DNA from: Adineta vaga
Taxonomy: Eukaryota; Rotifera
DNA length: 64,000 nt
Assembly (NCBI GenBank): GCA_021613535.1
Contig: CP075495.1
Location: 10,788,001-10,852,000, forward strand
Direction: 5' to 3'
Part shown: positions 44,128-56,545 of the stretch, in pieces
Numbering within the stretch: the first letter of the stretch is position 1
How the letters are laid out: each line of letters opens with the position of its first letter
Made by a program: the position numbers and the translations under genes
The notes under the pieces: generated by a model
The model's input: only the letters and a program-made list of their open reading frames with translations
Told to the model about the DNA's origin: nothing
The model's database searches: none

Positions 44128-47100
44128 ACAATCATTTCATATATTTACAATAGTATTGAACAACAATTCGTTATATTCTCCTTTAGTTAAGAACATTTTT
44201 CTATTTGTTTGTTTGTTTGTTTGTTTGTCTGTTGTGTTTTTTTCTCTTCTCTTTTTTTCATTTCTTTATATATTTATTCACAAAAAATATGTCAAATTGC
44301 TGTTGTGAACTTGTTTGCATTGCTTTCTTGTTGATTATTTTTTTGTTATTCAAGAGACAAAAAACAAGCACCTATTCTTTTGAAATTGCTTACATAAAAT
44401 ACGTATGCATGGAATCGATAATAATTACATGGGTTTTTTTTTCTCTTTCTTTCCTGGTTAAACGGTAAATGAAGAAAAAACAAAAAATATTTTTACGTAT
44501 ATATTTTTGATAACTATGTCATATAACATCCTTGTTTCACTTTTCCACTCATTTTCTATTAGTCATACTGATATTTTGTATATTGACAGTTGTCGCCGTT
44601 GAAAAAGAAAAGAGAACGACCAGAGAGTGCTTTTTTTTCATAGATATTACTTTTTCTTGTGAATATAACCATTAAAATAAAAATAGAAAAGAAAAATAAT
44701 ATTATGTATATCATGACTAAATGTTCATTTTCAAATAATTATATTTTATTTACTATCCTTGAAAAGAAGTAATACAGTTTACTGATATCCTTGAATTGAT
44801 CGTTTCAGTCTATAGATTTAATATCAATAGAATATATTTGAATGATCGGATAAAATCAACAAATATCATGCATTTGAAAGGTTTGATCTCAGCTTGAGTT
44901 TGCGTCTTTATCAATATATATTTCTTGTCCTTGATTGATGATATTCACGTGTGATCAAATGCCGACAAACTGAAAATGAAGCTAATTTATCGAAAATCGT
45001 TGAACAATTTAATAATTATTATTTAACATGCGTAGGAGAGAATAAAGTTGAGTGAAACTACGTGTTAACTGGTGAAGAAGAGAAAAGCTATTAAAATTAG
45101 ATATTGTCTATGAAGGAATAAGTGTTAAAAAAAGGAAAAGAAATTGACATTGTCCCTAAAGACGAAGACGAAATGAATATGCAGTTCATCTGTGTATTAC
45201 GGTTCATTTATTGTATATCTTGTTCACACATGGAATTAAATAAGACATTAGGAAAATACATTCTCAAGGACTAAAAACTCATATATTCTATTGAAAATGT
45301 TTTCAATGATATAAATTAGTATATATGTAAGTTGATGTCAAAGTGACAGTCGACTTATATCATACTGCTTCATTTTTTTTCATTCTGACTTTCAATATTA
45401 ATTGTACATTTAGCAGCAATGCTTTACAAACAAGTCTATTAATTATTCTTTTTTTCTTTTCTTGATCATTTCTTTGACACACTTGACAAACAACTCAAGT
45501 GTATATGTTCGATTCAATATCAGAAGAAAGCTGCTGCTGCTGCTGATGATGACACAAAATAATTTGTCGTTTGTTAGATTGTTCTCTTCTTTTTTCATCT
45601 CGACAATTCATGTCAAATGCGTGTACTCTCTCGATTAAGTACAATGAATGAACAACACACTTCTATCAAGTTTGATCTCTGTTGGAACTCATGTCACTGT
45701 CGATATGCGCATCATTCGTTCATTGAAGGTGTCCGCATGTCATCACATGTCGGCATGATGAACACGTATTTAGAATCGAAAAGAAAATTAAACTAATTTA
45801 TTATCAGATTTCTTCATTTTTCGAAGGTGCTGATTTGAAATAAATATTGTTTAGTGTCAAATAAAGAATAAGATTGTCTCCAGAGACTATTGAAACATGG
45901 ATATGTTGTTCATTTGTACATCACGCTTCATTATACTCATATATTAGTTACTAATTAAAAGGATATTTCTCTATCTAAATGAGATTATTTAAACAACTAA
46001 ACTCAAGTCAGTGTTTGTTTGGTCTATCGATTAGAAATGAAAGCAATAGAACTGTTTTATATCTCATCAATCTTATTGATTATGCAAACTAATCGATATT
46101 TGTCGCATCATCTGATCAACATACACCTGCATGTATACATTTCACATAATAGACATCAGTTGAATGTATTGAAACATTCCACATTGATCTGATTTTCTAA
46201 TCGTTGAACAAATAAAATTCTTTTTCTCTTCATTATTATTCGAAACGAGACGATCATAATCATCATTTGTATTCGTTCATCTATGGCATGTGTCAAATAG
46301 AATGAATAAAAAGTCATCGATTTCCCACTGTGCTAGAACTCACGACAACACAGTTAAAGTAAAGAAATGAGAAAGTTAGGAACAAATGTTTGATGAGCAT
46401 TCAATTGACTACGGTAGACCTTCACATCTGTGCATTTCATAGAGACATTGAAAAAAGACACTTGTCTGCTTTGGAGGCAACAGCCGTATTCACTAATAAG
46501 CTAACATTTTGTTTAACGTTTTGTAAATATTGATGGATGAGAAAATCTCAATTATAGATTGGAAGATTAATTGTCGACTGGGATCATTGTTTAACAATAT
46601 TTCTAAACATGGATCTCTTTCTGATTTGATAGCAATTTAATCTTTTATGAAAAATTGTGTTAACTACATCATATTCATATTCATGTAATTGATCTACACA
46701 TTGTTAAATGAAATTCTAAAACTAAATGAATTGTTTCATTAAAGCAACTTTCACTAGAAAATAATTCATTTCGTTTTTAGACGAAGACAATAGGACAAGT
46801 CTTTTTTTGTGTGTTGACTTCAGATTAAAATGAAGTCTTTGAGTTATTTATTTCTTGAAATCTCAAATAGAGACCACCCGATGCTCAATGTATGTCTAAA
46901 TCAAGAAGAAAAAAGTGTCACATCAGTCTTCTGATCAATGGTGTGTTCTGCTATATTGTCGAGCATGTGTGATAGTAATCGGAGATTTCAATACATAGTC
47001 TCATGTTTCGTTTAATGATTGTCAATTGAACATGAACGGCATTTCTCGTTTATTCATTGTTCAACGTGATGACGAAAGGAAACAGAGTTGTTCAATTTCT

Positions 47101-47332
47101 TTTCTCTTCTCTCTTGTTTCAAATCTTGCCAATATGATTGGACTATTCCATGATTGGATGTTAAAATGATTGGTTCATTCCGGAGAGAGTGAAAGTGAAT
47201 AGAAATTAACAAATACGGAAGAAAATATGTTGACAGATTGTGAACGGATTTCGATCTGACATTCCATTTTTTTTCTCTCTCTTCATTCAGTCGTAAAAGA
47301 ACATCACGATATACGGTTTAAACTTGAACAAC
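44128..47332. promoter_or_regulatory. 3.2-kb upstream region of the Olig-like gene
   Basis: No supported gene. The first few hundred bases are the 3' UTR of the CD164-like gene with T-rich and TTTG runs. The remainder is the largest empty stretch between internal genes of the window and precedes a developmental transcription factor, where distal control elements are common. A pyrimidine tract ending in CATTCAG (47270-47290) 42 bp before the ATG is a likely acceptor (5' UTR intron or spliced leader). Confidence 0.4.
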
Positions 47333-48082
47333 ATGGCATCAAGCAGTGAAGATGATCATGAACTTAACGTTTGTGATGATGATCAAATGACAGAAAATGA
47401 TATGAAAACTGAAAGCTCAACAAGAATTTATGATCGTCATAATAAAGAAAATCATCAGGAAATCTCGTCAATTTTTCCAACATTAACATATCCACTTATT
47501 CTTCCCTTTGTACAACCATCAATGAAATCGAATGGATTATTTCTTCCAAATTTATTTCCTTATTCATCACCAACACCATCAACAACTGATATACTATCAT
47601 CCTCATCATCTTCATCAACAACAACAACAAATCGACGACGACGTCGTACTTCATCGACGACTGTCAGTGAACATGTTGGCATAGGTGATGATTTAACAGA
47701 TTTACGTTTAAAAATTAATTCACGTGAACGTAAACGTATGCATGATTTAAACTCCGCTTTGGATAGTTTGCGTGAAGTTATTCCCTATGCACGAAATCCA
47801 TCTGTACGTAAATTATCTAAGATGGCAACATTATTATTAGCAAGAAATTATATTGTAATGTTAACAAAATCTCTTGATGACATGAGACAACATGTTGCCA
47901 ATTGTTATCAACATAAGTCTGATCAAGAAAAACTACCAACAATTTGTCCAAAAGCTCAACTTAATTTACCATGTTTTTGTTCGATTTGTTTAACATCAAA
48001 TATTAAATTTGAACAAGAACGTCAACAAACATTTCCATCTATCGTATCATTTGTTCCCACATCATCAAAAACCAAAAACTAA
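47333..48082 (+). CDS. Olig-family bHLH transcription factor
   Basis: Intronless, 249 aa, as Olig genes usually are. The bHLH domain occupies about residues 122-187: basic region [20 protein letters not shown] with the E-box-contacting NxRERxRMHDLN pattern, helix 1 [19 protein letters not shown], then helix 2 [20 protein letters not shown]. The basic region and [16 protein letters not shown] segment match OLIG1-3 better than BHLHE22/23. The N-terminus is acidic then Ser/Thr/Pro-rich, with runs of Ser, Thr and Arg. Olig proteins are nuclear repressors that specify neuronal and glial fates. The longer frame begins with TTG at 47324, so I chose ATG 47333. Confidence 0.92.
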   Translation: MASSSEDDHELNVCDDDQMTENDMKTESSTRIYDRHNKENHQEISSIFPTLTYPLILPFVQPSMKSNGLFLPNLFPYSSPTPSTTDILSSSSSSSTTTTNRRRRRTSSTTVSEHVGIGDDLTDLRLKINSRERKRMHDLNSALDSLREVIPYARNPSVRKLSKMATLLLARNYIVMLTKSLDDMRQHVANCYQHKSDQEKLPTICPKAQLNLPCFCSICLTSNIKFEQERQQTFPSIVSFVPTSSKTKN

Positions 48083-48340
48083 TATTAATGTTTTCTTTTT
48101 CCATTGTTTTCTTGTCATCTTTATTATAGATATAGAGAAGAAAAAAAATACATAGCATTCATTCGACTAGCAACTGAAGTTAGAAAGGAAGAAAAAAAAA
48201 ACATAAGAATTGATTTTTGAAGTTTGTGTGAATTTGAATACAAGAAAATACAAGTTATCATCTGTACAATAGAATGAAAAAGAAAAAGTTTCATGTCTTC
48301 TCAGGATTATATGTATCTGACAGAAAAATAAATTGTTTGT

Positions 48341-51300
48341 TTACCAATTGAGAGGAGGAACATTGAAACGTGAGATAACACGATTTTGATCGGTAAGATC
48401 TTTTTGAACCTTACGACGCATATAAAATATGGAACAATCACGACTGAAGAGAAAAAGAAGCAAGAGAATGAATGAATCAAAATCATGTCTTTGGAAAATC
48501 TTACTTAGAGCAAAGAACATCTTCCAATCTTGCACCTTGACATCGTTGACATTCAGTCCAAAGACGAGTAAATTTTTCTTCTAATTCTTGTAAATATTCG
48601 ATTTCTTTCTGATAATAATCCCCTTCTTTTCCTTTACAATACGAACAAAGAGCAGTACCTAATTAGAATCAAAAAGATTCACAGCATATCAAATAAGTTA
48701 TGTATTTCTCTATGAATCATACCTTGTTCTTGCAATACAGTTTTACATCCGATACATTTATCTTTTTTCGTAATAAAACCTGCTAAACCTCCAACTTTTG
48801 ATGTAACTACTGTTTTTACCGATGTATGTTCACCATCTAAAAGCATCAAATGTGATTTTAGTTTCATGAAATCAATTCAATCAAATTTCCATACGTAAAA
48901 GTATTGATTCGGCTTTTGCATCACCAAGAATAGGTTCAAATATACGTAATAATGGTTTAGATATTTGTTGTTCAAGATAATATTTTGTATCTATGGGAAT
49001 ATTATTATCTAAGACATAGACTGGATCCTGAAATATATCATACATAATTAGATAAGAATTATATGTATAAAAATCAAATAATTTACTTCTGCTCGTTCAT
49101 AAGCTGCCTGATTTTTAGTTCCTGGTATAATAACATATGGAACACGATCACCTAAATTTGGTGCACTGCCAGGATCACGTTTACGCATCTTATTTGCTAA
49201 TTCTACATGTGGTTGTTTATTAGCATATTCTCCATCTGTTTTCGTTAATTCTTTACTAATAACTAATTGTGAAATATCGATTCGATTACATAATAAATCT
49301 GAAATGACATTTTTCACATATTCCACAGCACCATTTGGATCCCTGAAAAAATATCAAATTAAATAAAAGATAATGTTATAAATCGTCTCTTTAAACCTTT
49401 CAATTAATAATTTTTTTAAACATGTATTAATTAAACTTGCAACTAATTCACAATTATCACGTCGAACAGTTTCAATACCTTTACAATCCATTTTATCATA
49501 TTTATCAGGACGTGTAAAATAGAGACCAGCATAACGTTTCTTATTAATTAATAAATATGGATAATAACATTTTTCAAATTCCAGTTTAATCGGTGAAATA
49601 AAATTTGCTGAAACTGTTGTAGCAGCTAAACGTCCAAGTTTCATAGCTTCTTCTAATGTTTTTACACCGAATTTAATCATTACTGAATCTGTATCACCAT
49701 AAATAACTTTTGCATCATATTCATAACCTTTATTAATAGTAAATTCACTTTCAATTAATGCTTTCGTTTTCTCAATCATTTCACGACCAAATGATGTTAC
49801 TGATTGAGAAATTTCTAAGCATGGTAATTTACCAACTTGAGCACCGGTAAAACCATAGACTGAATTAGCAGATATTTTCAAAGCATTTTGACGACCATCG
49901 AGAACTTTTTTACGAAATTCATCCGTTTCTTCTTTCATCATCTAAAGAATTTCATATAAAATCATTGAATTGATATTAAGAAATAGAATATACTTGTTTC
50001 GCTCGTTTACGAGCACTAAGTAAATTTTCAAGAATTTCTGGTAATAATCCACGACGAACTTTCGCTGTAACGAAACAGTTACCAGTCGGCGTAGTTATAT
50101 ATTCATCTTCGGAGAGACTAAAATATGATTGTTAATTCGTATGAATAGTAAGAAACAATATTGCTTACGTTTGCTTAATTCTTCCATCATTAATTAATGT
50201 TGAATAACATAAATTATGTGCTTGCATAATCGATGGATACAGTGATGAAAAATCCAATGTTGTAATTGGCGTATCGTAATAACCACGACTTGGTTCAATA
50301 ACAGTTGCACCCGTAAAATCATCTCCATTATCAGTAATTTTTAATGCTGGAATTAATAGATTTTTTTCTTTACATTTTCGTAAAATTTGTGAAATAACTT
50401 TGATTTGTTGACCACGTTGAAGTAAATAATTCATTGGTACACCTGTTACACGTGCCATTTCCATATAATTAATTAAGGACATTAATTTTTCTAATAAACG
50501 TAATGGCAAATAAGCATCTTTAAGACAATACACAGCAAGACGATGACGTGTTTGTGCATTACCATTCTATGTTGTATGAAGTAAAAAGAAAACGTTTGTT
50601 TTTTTCTTGAATTTATTAATGATAATATTTACCTGTAAATCAGATATGATCGAATGTTGAACATCTTCTTTTTGTTGTTGAAGAAAATGAAAACTAACGG
50701 CATTAAGTGTATATGAACGAAGTTTGTATTCACGAAGGAGTACCTTGATAAAAGAAATAGAATTCATATCGATTTTGTATCAAGAAATCAATGATTTCAA
50801 ATATATATTTATAGGGTAGAGAAATGATGCTACTATATTTCGAATTGTTCTCATCAATTTTTTGATATATCAACTTTGAGTAAATTCATTTACCAATAAG
50901 AGATCGAATAAAACTCGTCCTTCTAAATTAATCTGTTTATTTTCACGTCTTCCCAATTGTTTTGATTGAAGAACTGTTGTACGTGCTGTTGTTTTGACAT
51001 CCTAAAACGAGATTTATACATGATAATTTGCTTTATTTCGGAAAAAAGCTCCTTTTTTCCATACTTTTAAACGACCAAGATATGAAAATGTGCCAATGTT
51101 CGTTGTTTAGCACGAGCAAGAAGATAGGAAAAATCAAAATTTTGAATATTATATCCTGTAATAATATCCGGATCGACTTCACGCAAGAAATCTGCCCATC
51201 TCTAAATAATACACGAATATATATTTCAATAAAATTAAAATATTTCAAACCTCAAGTAATTCATGTTCAGTTTTACATTCGATTACTCCAACGCCGGCTA

Positions 51301-52770
51301 TATTTGCACATGTACCCAATGTAAAGACAGTTTTAATAAATTCTTCTTTTTCACCTTGACGTATAACCATGCTAGCAATTTGAATAACTGGATCATGCTC
51401 AGGTTCAGGAAAAATTCCTAAAATCATTCAATTATTTATAACAAATTGTTCCGATCAAATTAATCTTCTCAAACCTTTTCGTCCAGCACATTCAATATCA
51501 TAACTCATGATACGTAAAGGTGCAATACGTTGCCATTCACCTTCCGCTGGATACGAAATAATATCATGTGCCCAAATATCCAATTCAATTTGACATCTAC
51601 ATATAGAAAAAAAAGCAACTATTGATGAGTTCGATCTATTATTTTAAACCTTGATTGTAATTTTAATTGATGACCAATGCCACGTGTAACTTCATGTCGT
51701 ATAGAATATTTTCCCGCCGGAATTTCGATCCAATTGCAACCGACAATATTTAAATCAGCCATGAGACTAAAATACTTTTATGTTTAGTTTTACATTATTC
51801 CAATGAATTAGTATACCGAATTTCAAAATCTATATTTGTTTCAAAGGTTTTATAACCATCTATTTGAGTTTTATTTCCTGTCCATGAAAAGCCACCTTCA
51901 AGAATACGTCGTGATGTTGCAATAAATCTTGGTAATAGTAAACATATTTTCAGGACTTGACTCTTTTTTGTCTCTGGTTGAAAACCGTAAATACTAATCT
52001 TATGTTCTAATTCAACACTTAGAACTAAATCAGCAGCAATTACATCTTTGCCACGCATTTCACTACGCAATGCAGCATGAAAATTTTGCTAAAGAAAAAG
52101 AATTTTATTCAATTATCAAAAATTTCTTCGTTTCTTATATTTTTACTTTAAAACGTTCACAATCAGCTGCAGTAAATGTATCCGATGGTACAGATGCATA
52201 AAAATATGGAATATAACCATGTAAATGTGCCATTACTGAATATCCTTCATCAGTCACACCATAAAGACGTATAACAGTATTAGGACCACGTACATGTGGT
52301 CGACTTTTGTCAAGCACATTCGGTATACCTTCAGTATCTGTGTATGTATCTAGATCAATTTGTTGAAAATAAAGTTTATCTGTTGAAGGATTTATCGATG
52401 GAATATCTGGTCGTGACCATTTAACATTTGTTGCTTCATAAGCTGGACCTTGACCTATTGAATAGAATAGAAAACATTGAAATATTTGAAAATGCTTTTT
52501 TTGTTTCGTTGTTTTCATTACCAAGTTCAACAGCATTTTCTTTATTTTCTTGATCAGCATCATCAAAAGCAGGATCATCCATAAAATCTTCCTCATCATC
52601 ATCATTTGTTCTATGATTATAAAATAATAGTTCTATTCTTCAGGAAAAACAAATATATATATATATATATTCTACCGTTTTGGTCGTTTAATTTGTGTTC
52701 CATTCGATGGTGTTGCTGATGAATTGTGACCGGCAAAGGTTTTTCGTTTGAAATTATTTGTTACACTCAT
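48341..52770 (-). CDS. POLD1: DNA polymerase delta catalytic subunit, possible one-base lesion in exon 8
   Basis: Replicative B-family polymerase with 3'-5' exonuclease. Eighteen exons (minus): 52676-52770, 52522-52610, 52147-52454, 51817-52088, 51650-51766, 51475-51596, 51251-51417, 51065-51201, 50894-51001, 50633-50743, 50169-50566, 49994-50117, 49397-49941, 49087-49342, 48895-49027, 48723-48836, 48505-48658, 48341-48443; about 1117 aa (human 1107). Exonuclease motifs: [26 protein letters not shown]. Polymerase motifs: [32 protein letters not shown]-terminal CysA (CIGCKT..CSYC) and the iron-sulfur CysB (CQRCQG ... CSNRDC) are intact. Exon 8 is one base short if its donor is at 51064 (after YLGRLK); a weaker donor 15 bp earlier keeps frame but drops the conserved LGR. 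The AG acceptor abuts the ATG. Confidence 0.95.
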
Positions 52771-52800
52771 CTAATATAATCGAAGAAAGAAGAAAAAAGA
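52771..52800 (-). promoter_or_regulatory. Acceptor-like site directly before POLD1 ATG
   Basis: Read on the minus strand, a long pyrimidine tract (tcttttttcttctttcttcg) and then attatattag abuts the ATG. The whole gap to the upstream same-strand gene is only 102 bp, too small for an upstream exon and promoter, so spliced-leader trans-splicing is the simplest reading. Confidence 0.5.
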
Positions 52801-52872
52801 AGAATTACAAAAATCTAAAACAAAAGAAAAACAATCATATCGGACTTGAAAAATATCTCTGATCATAAATGA

Positions 52873-53780
52873 CTAGCAACAATCTGGAGGAGTATATAAA
52901 CAACAAAGAATATATCTCTCACGTCTATCAATTGAATACGAACGATGAGAATAATGTTTCAGTACAGCTTTTTCTGCAGCTGATGGATTAATCCATTTCG
53001 CTTGACAAAGTGGACAATTTGTTTCTTTGCCCTTAACACGTTTCCATTCTTTCATACAATTTTTGTGCATTGATTTACCACAGGAATGGAAACAAGTGAC
53101 TAGTTTTTTATCTTTCATTAGTAAACGTTCGAAACATATTGGACAAATATCATGATAATCAATTGATTGACGTTTTAAACTTAACGGTAATTTTTCATTT
53201 TTCTTTTCTTCTATCAGTGGTGTCGAAATTGGACAAAGACGACGAATTTGTCCTTGAAATATCTGTTCTAAATCATGACTTGTAAATTGACGATAGAGCA
53301 TTATTGCCAAACGAAGATCAAGTGAATAAAGATTTACATTAAATATACGTTTAAGTACAAAAAGAAAATGTTTACAAACATGATTTCGTCGAAATTCTCG
53401 ACATGAACAAGATGATTTATAACTAATGATAATTTTATATTGATGACGATTATATGTATAGATCCATCCTTCAAAGTGATCATATGATAAAAATTGATGA
53501 TGTACTAAATAATAGTGTCGTGTCAACATTTGACCAAGTGCTTTATCAAATATAATTTGTCGTTGATTAAGTAATTGATGGTCTGACGATAATGATGATG
53601 AGGAGGAGGGCTAAACAATCTTCTTCTATTTCAGAAATCTCTTTTTTGATTTATTTAGAGTAGTCTTACAAGTATCTTTAATTGATCATCATCATCATCA
53701 TCATCATCTATTGATGAAGGATAAACATTCTCATGTGTTTCACTACCTTCTACTTGTATCACCGGAGTTGTAGAAGACAT
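52873..53780 (-). CDS. SWIM zinc finger plus RING protein (ZSWIM2-like)
   Basis: Two exons (minus), 53670-53780 and 52873-53610; 282 aa. A short acidic N-terminus contains an eight-Asp run and a Ser run. The SWIM finger is CSCREFRRNHVCKH (CxC...CxH) in the middle. A RING-type finger follows: CPICFERLLMKDKKLVTC, FHSCGKSMHKNC, then CPLCQAKW. The SWIM-then-RING order matches ZSWIM2 and the MAP3K1 N-terminus, both E3 ubiquitin ligases; no kinase domain is present here. Human ZSWIM2 is much longer (a second RING and ZZ), so this is a reduced relative. It lies 116 bp after EARS2 and 102 bp before POLD1 on the same strand. Confidence 0.8.
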
Positions 53781-53806
53781 CGATATCTGAAGTAGAAAAA
53801 GTTTAT
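53781..53806 (-). promoter_or_regulatory. Acceptor-like site before the SWIM/RING gene
   Basis: On the minus strand the sequence ctttttctacttcag ends six bases before the ATG at 53780, inside a 116-bp spacer behind EARS2. This matches a trans-splice acceptor. Confidence 0.45.
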
Positions 53807-53878
53807 TTAACTTTCTCTAACAAAAAAACAAAGGTGAAAAATCAAAATCTAATCGTTTTTTTTTATTAAACTAGAAAA

Positions 53879-53896
53879 CACACACACACACACACA
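53879..53896. repeat. CA microsatellite
   Basis: Nine CA units directly behind the EARS2 stop codon. Confidence 0.9.
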
Positions 53897-55487
53897 TCAC
53901 AACTTCACTTGGACATTATCATTCTGATGATCTAATACTTGGAGTGCATTTGTAAATCGTTTCCGTACAATATTCGAACCAAAAAACGTCGCTATTTCAT
54001 GAACAGGTGGTCCTTGTAAACATCCACATAGAACTAATCTCCAGATACGAAAAATTTGTTTACTCGTAATTTTCTTTGGTTGATAATTTTTTACGAAATT
54101 CTTCGCATCATCAGGTGTAAAATGGATCTGATCAAGATTTGTTAATGTTTGTTGAATAATAAATCGAAATTGATCACTATTATCAATAAAATCTTGTTTA
54201 ATTTCAGGTTCTTTCCATAAATATTCATATAAATTATTTGTAAATAATTCTTCTAATAAATTAATACGAAAATCAATCATATTTAAACATCTTTCTAAAT
54301 AATCATTTTGTAATTGAATAGATGTTTGAAGATCTTTTTCTGGGTAATATTTTCGAACTTTTTCACGAAGTTCATCAATAACTTTTTGTCGACTTTCAGT
54401 GGAATTTTCATATTCACGTTTGAAATGAGCACGTTGACAGAGAGATAATTTTTTGAAATCAACAATAGCTGCATGTCTACTAAAGAATTGAATATTAAAT
54501 AAAGATACCATTTCATCAAGAGTTTTGCCAACAATTGAATCAGTATCAGTAAATCCACCACCACCACACAGAGCAATAAAATTTAATATTGCATTCGGAT
54601 AATAATCTTTTTGACGATAATATTCAATTTCAATCGGATTAATCGCATTTTCTTTATCACGTTTCGATAGTTTTCTTCCACGTTCACGTTCAAGTAATGG
54701 TAAATGACCATAACTCGGTGCTGACCAATTGAAAGCTTTATAAAGAAGAAGATGTTTCGATGTTGATGTTTGCCATTCATGACCACGTAGAACATGTGTA
54801 ATATTCATTAGATGATCGTCAATAACATTAGCTAAATGATATGTCGGATAACCATCAGATTTTAAAAGAATAAAATCACCCTCATTTGTATAGGGATTAT
54901 GTTCATGATGACCATAGACAAGATCATCATATTTCTGAATTCCTTGTTCATCCGTTGGTAAAGAAAAACGAACAACATATGGAAGACCTTGTTGAAGATA
55001 TTCATCTAAAGAATTCAATGATATTATTGTTTTTTTTTGTTCTTATAAATATCGAGAAAATATTACTTTGTTGTTTTTCTGTTAATTGCTTACATCGTCC
55101 ATCGTATCTATATGGTTGTGAACGTCGTTTACAATCATGTCTTAAAAGCATCAATCGATCCGTCGTACAAAAACATCGATAGATATGTGGTTGATTTTGG
55201 TGATTTAATTTTCCAAATAATTTATGTAAATATTTTCGATATATTTCGACACGTTCTGATTGTATAATAGGTGGTTCATCAGGTTGAACACGTGTCCATT
55301 GAAGAATTGATTGTATCTGTTCTTTGGCACCAGGTATTGTACGTTCTCGATCTGTATCTTCAATACGTAAAAGAAATTTTCCATTAAATGATTTAGCATA
55401 AAGATAGTTATAAAGAGCTGTACGAAGACCACCAAAATGAAGTTGTCCAGTAGGTGAAGGAGCGAAACGAACACGAATAAAAGACAT
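53897..55487 (-). CDS. EARS2: Glutamyl-tRNA synthetase, mitochondrial type
   Basis: Class I aminoacyl-tRNA synthetase charging glutamate onto tRNA for mitochondrial translation. Exons (minus) 55067-55487 and 53897-55005; 509 aa, close to the family length. The HIGH-type motif is within [20 protein letters not shown] and the KMSKS equivalent is RKLSKRDKE; the GxGFTD segment and C-terminal anticodon-binding helices follow. It is bacterial/organellar GluRS, not the cytosolic GluProRS. The frame opens directly on the catalytic core ([14 protein letters not shown]), so no mitochondrial presequence is visible, and an in-frame stop lies 12 bp upstream of the ATG. The ATG is only 5 bp behind the COA4 stop, with no AG between them. 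Confidence 0.94.
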
Positions 55488-55492
55488 AAAAT

Positions 55493-55759
55493 TTATTGTT
55501 TAGTTGAAGTTGATGTTGGCGAAACAATACGTTGAACTTTTTGCATACAATGACGAAATTCTTGCATTTCCTTTGCACAATGACGCCAATCTTTCTTCTC
55601 AATATAACATTCTTGTAATTTTTCGTGAAATGGATAACAACCGGTTTTACGAATTGCTAATGTTACGTGATCTTCGTCGTCGTTATTATCACCTGTAGCT
55701 GATGTTTGATTTTCTGTTGTTTTATCTTTCGATGGTGGATCAAGAACAATAGTTGGCAT
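55493..55759 (-). CDS. COA4: Cytochrome c oxidase assembly factor 4 homologue
   Basis: Single-exon 88-aa protein. A twin Cx9C coiled-helix-coiled-helix domain is visible: [11 protein letters not shown] and [11 protein letters not shown], each with exactly nine residues between cysteines, separated by a YIEKKDWRH linker. Human COA4 has the same CxxxHxxxxEC ... DWRxC arrangement and length. Such proteins are imported into the intermembrane space by the MIA40 relay and help cytochrome oxidase assembly. The stop codon is 5 bp from the EARS2 start. Confidence 0.85.
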   Translation of the reverse strand: MPTIVLDPPSKDKTTENQTSATGDNNDDEDHVTLAIRKTGCYPFHEKLQECYIEKKDWRHCAKEMQEFRHCMQKVQRIVSPTSTSTKQ

Positions 55760-56545
55760 GGGAAATTTTCGTCTATTCTATTTTAGTAGAACAATCGAAC
55801 TATTATTTATATAAAATAAATGGAAACGAAAACTATCTCAGACTTTCTATTCGTTAAAATAAGTTTTTCAAAACAATCATCAGTATATATGAAATATGCT
55901 ATAGTTTCAACACTATTTATTAATAATTTAATTTTTCCTACCATTTATTTATTTTTCATGCAACTAAGATGTCGCTAACAATCGTTTAATATTTACAATA
56001 CTAAGAAAAAATGAATTCCTTGATCTGTAATCAAAGATTGAATAAAGAACTATTATGATCAATGTAAAATGAATAACTCTTTGAAACAGAAAGCAATTGA
56101 CCTTCTAGTATCGAAGGTTTAACTTAAATGTTCAAAGGAAGAGACAAATCAGTCAACTTTTATGAACTTTGTAAATTCAAAATCCTACGTTACAGTTTTG
56201 ATGAATGTAAAGGAGAACGACTAATTTTAGTTTTACTTTGATTTTTCTAAAAAAATAACGAAAATTTACTCGATAAACTATTATTAATCATATTGAAGAA
56301 AATATGTGATTATCTAATTTTCTTAACAGAAATTATTATTAGATTTAAAGAAATCTCCTTTATCAAGAACTCAATAATTCTCAATGAATGCTTCATTGAA
56401 CAAATGAATGTCGACGCAAATGATATTAGAATTATCCTTGATAAGTCGATGATGTTTTTTTTTTCTTCTCCCCAAACAGCTCTATAGTTTTATTTTATCA
56501 CTGTAGAAAATAAGACATGAAAAAAGAGAAAGAAAATAAAACCTA
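55760..56545. other. Intergenic region upstream of COA4
   Basis: Contains the presumed single promoter of the COA4-EARS2-SWIM/RING-POLD1 run on one side and the 3' end of the Ig gene on the other. No gene seen. Confidence 0.5.
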
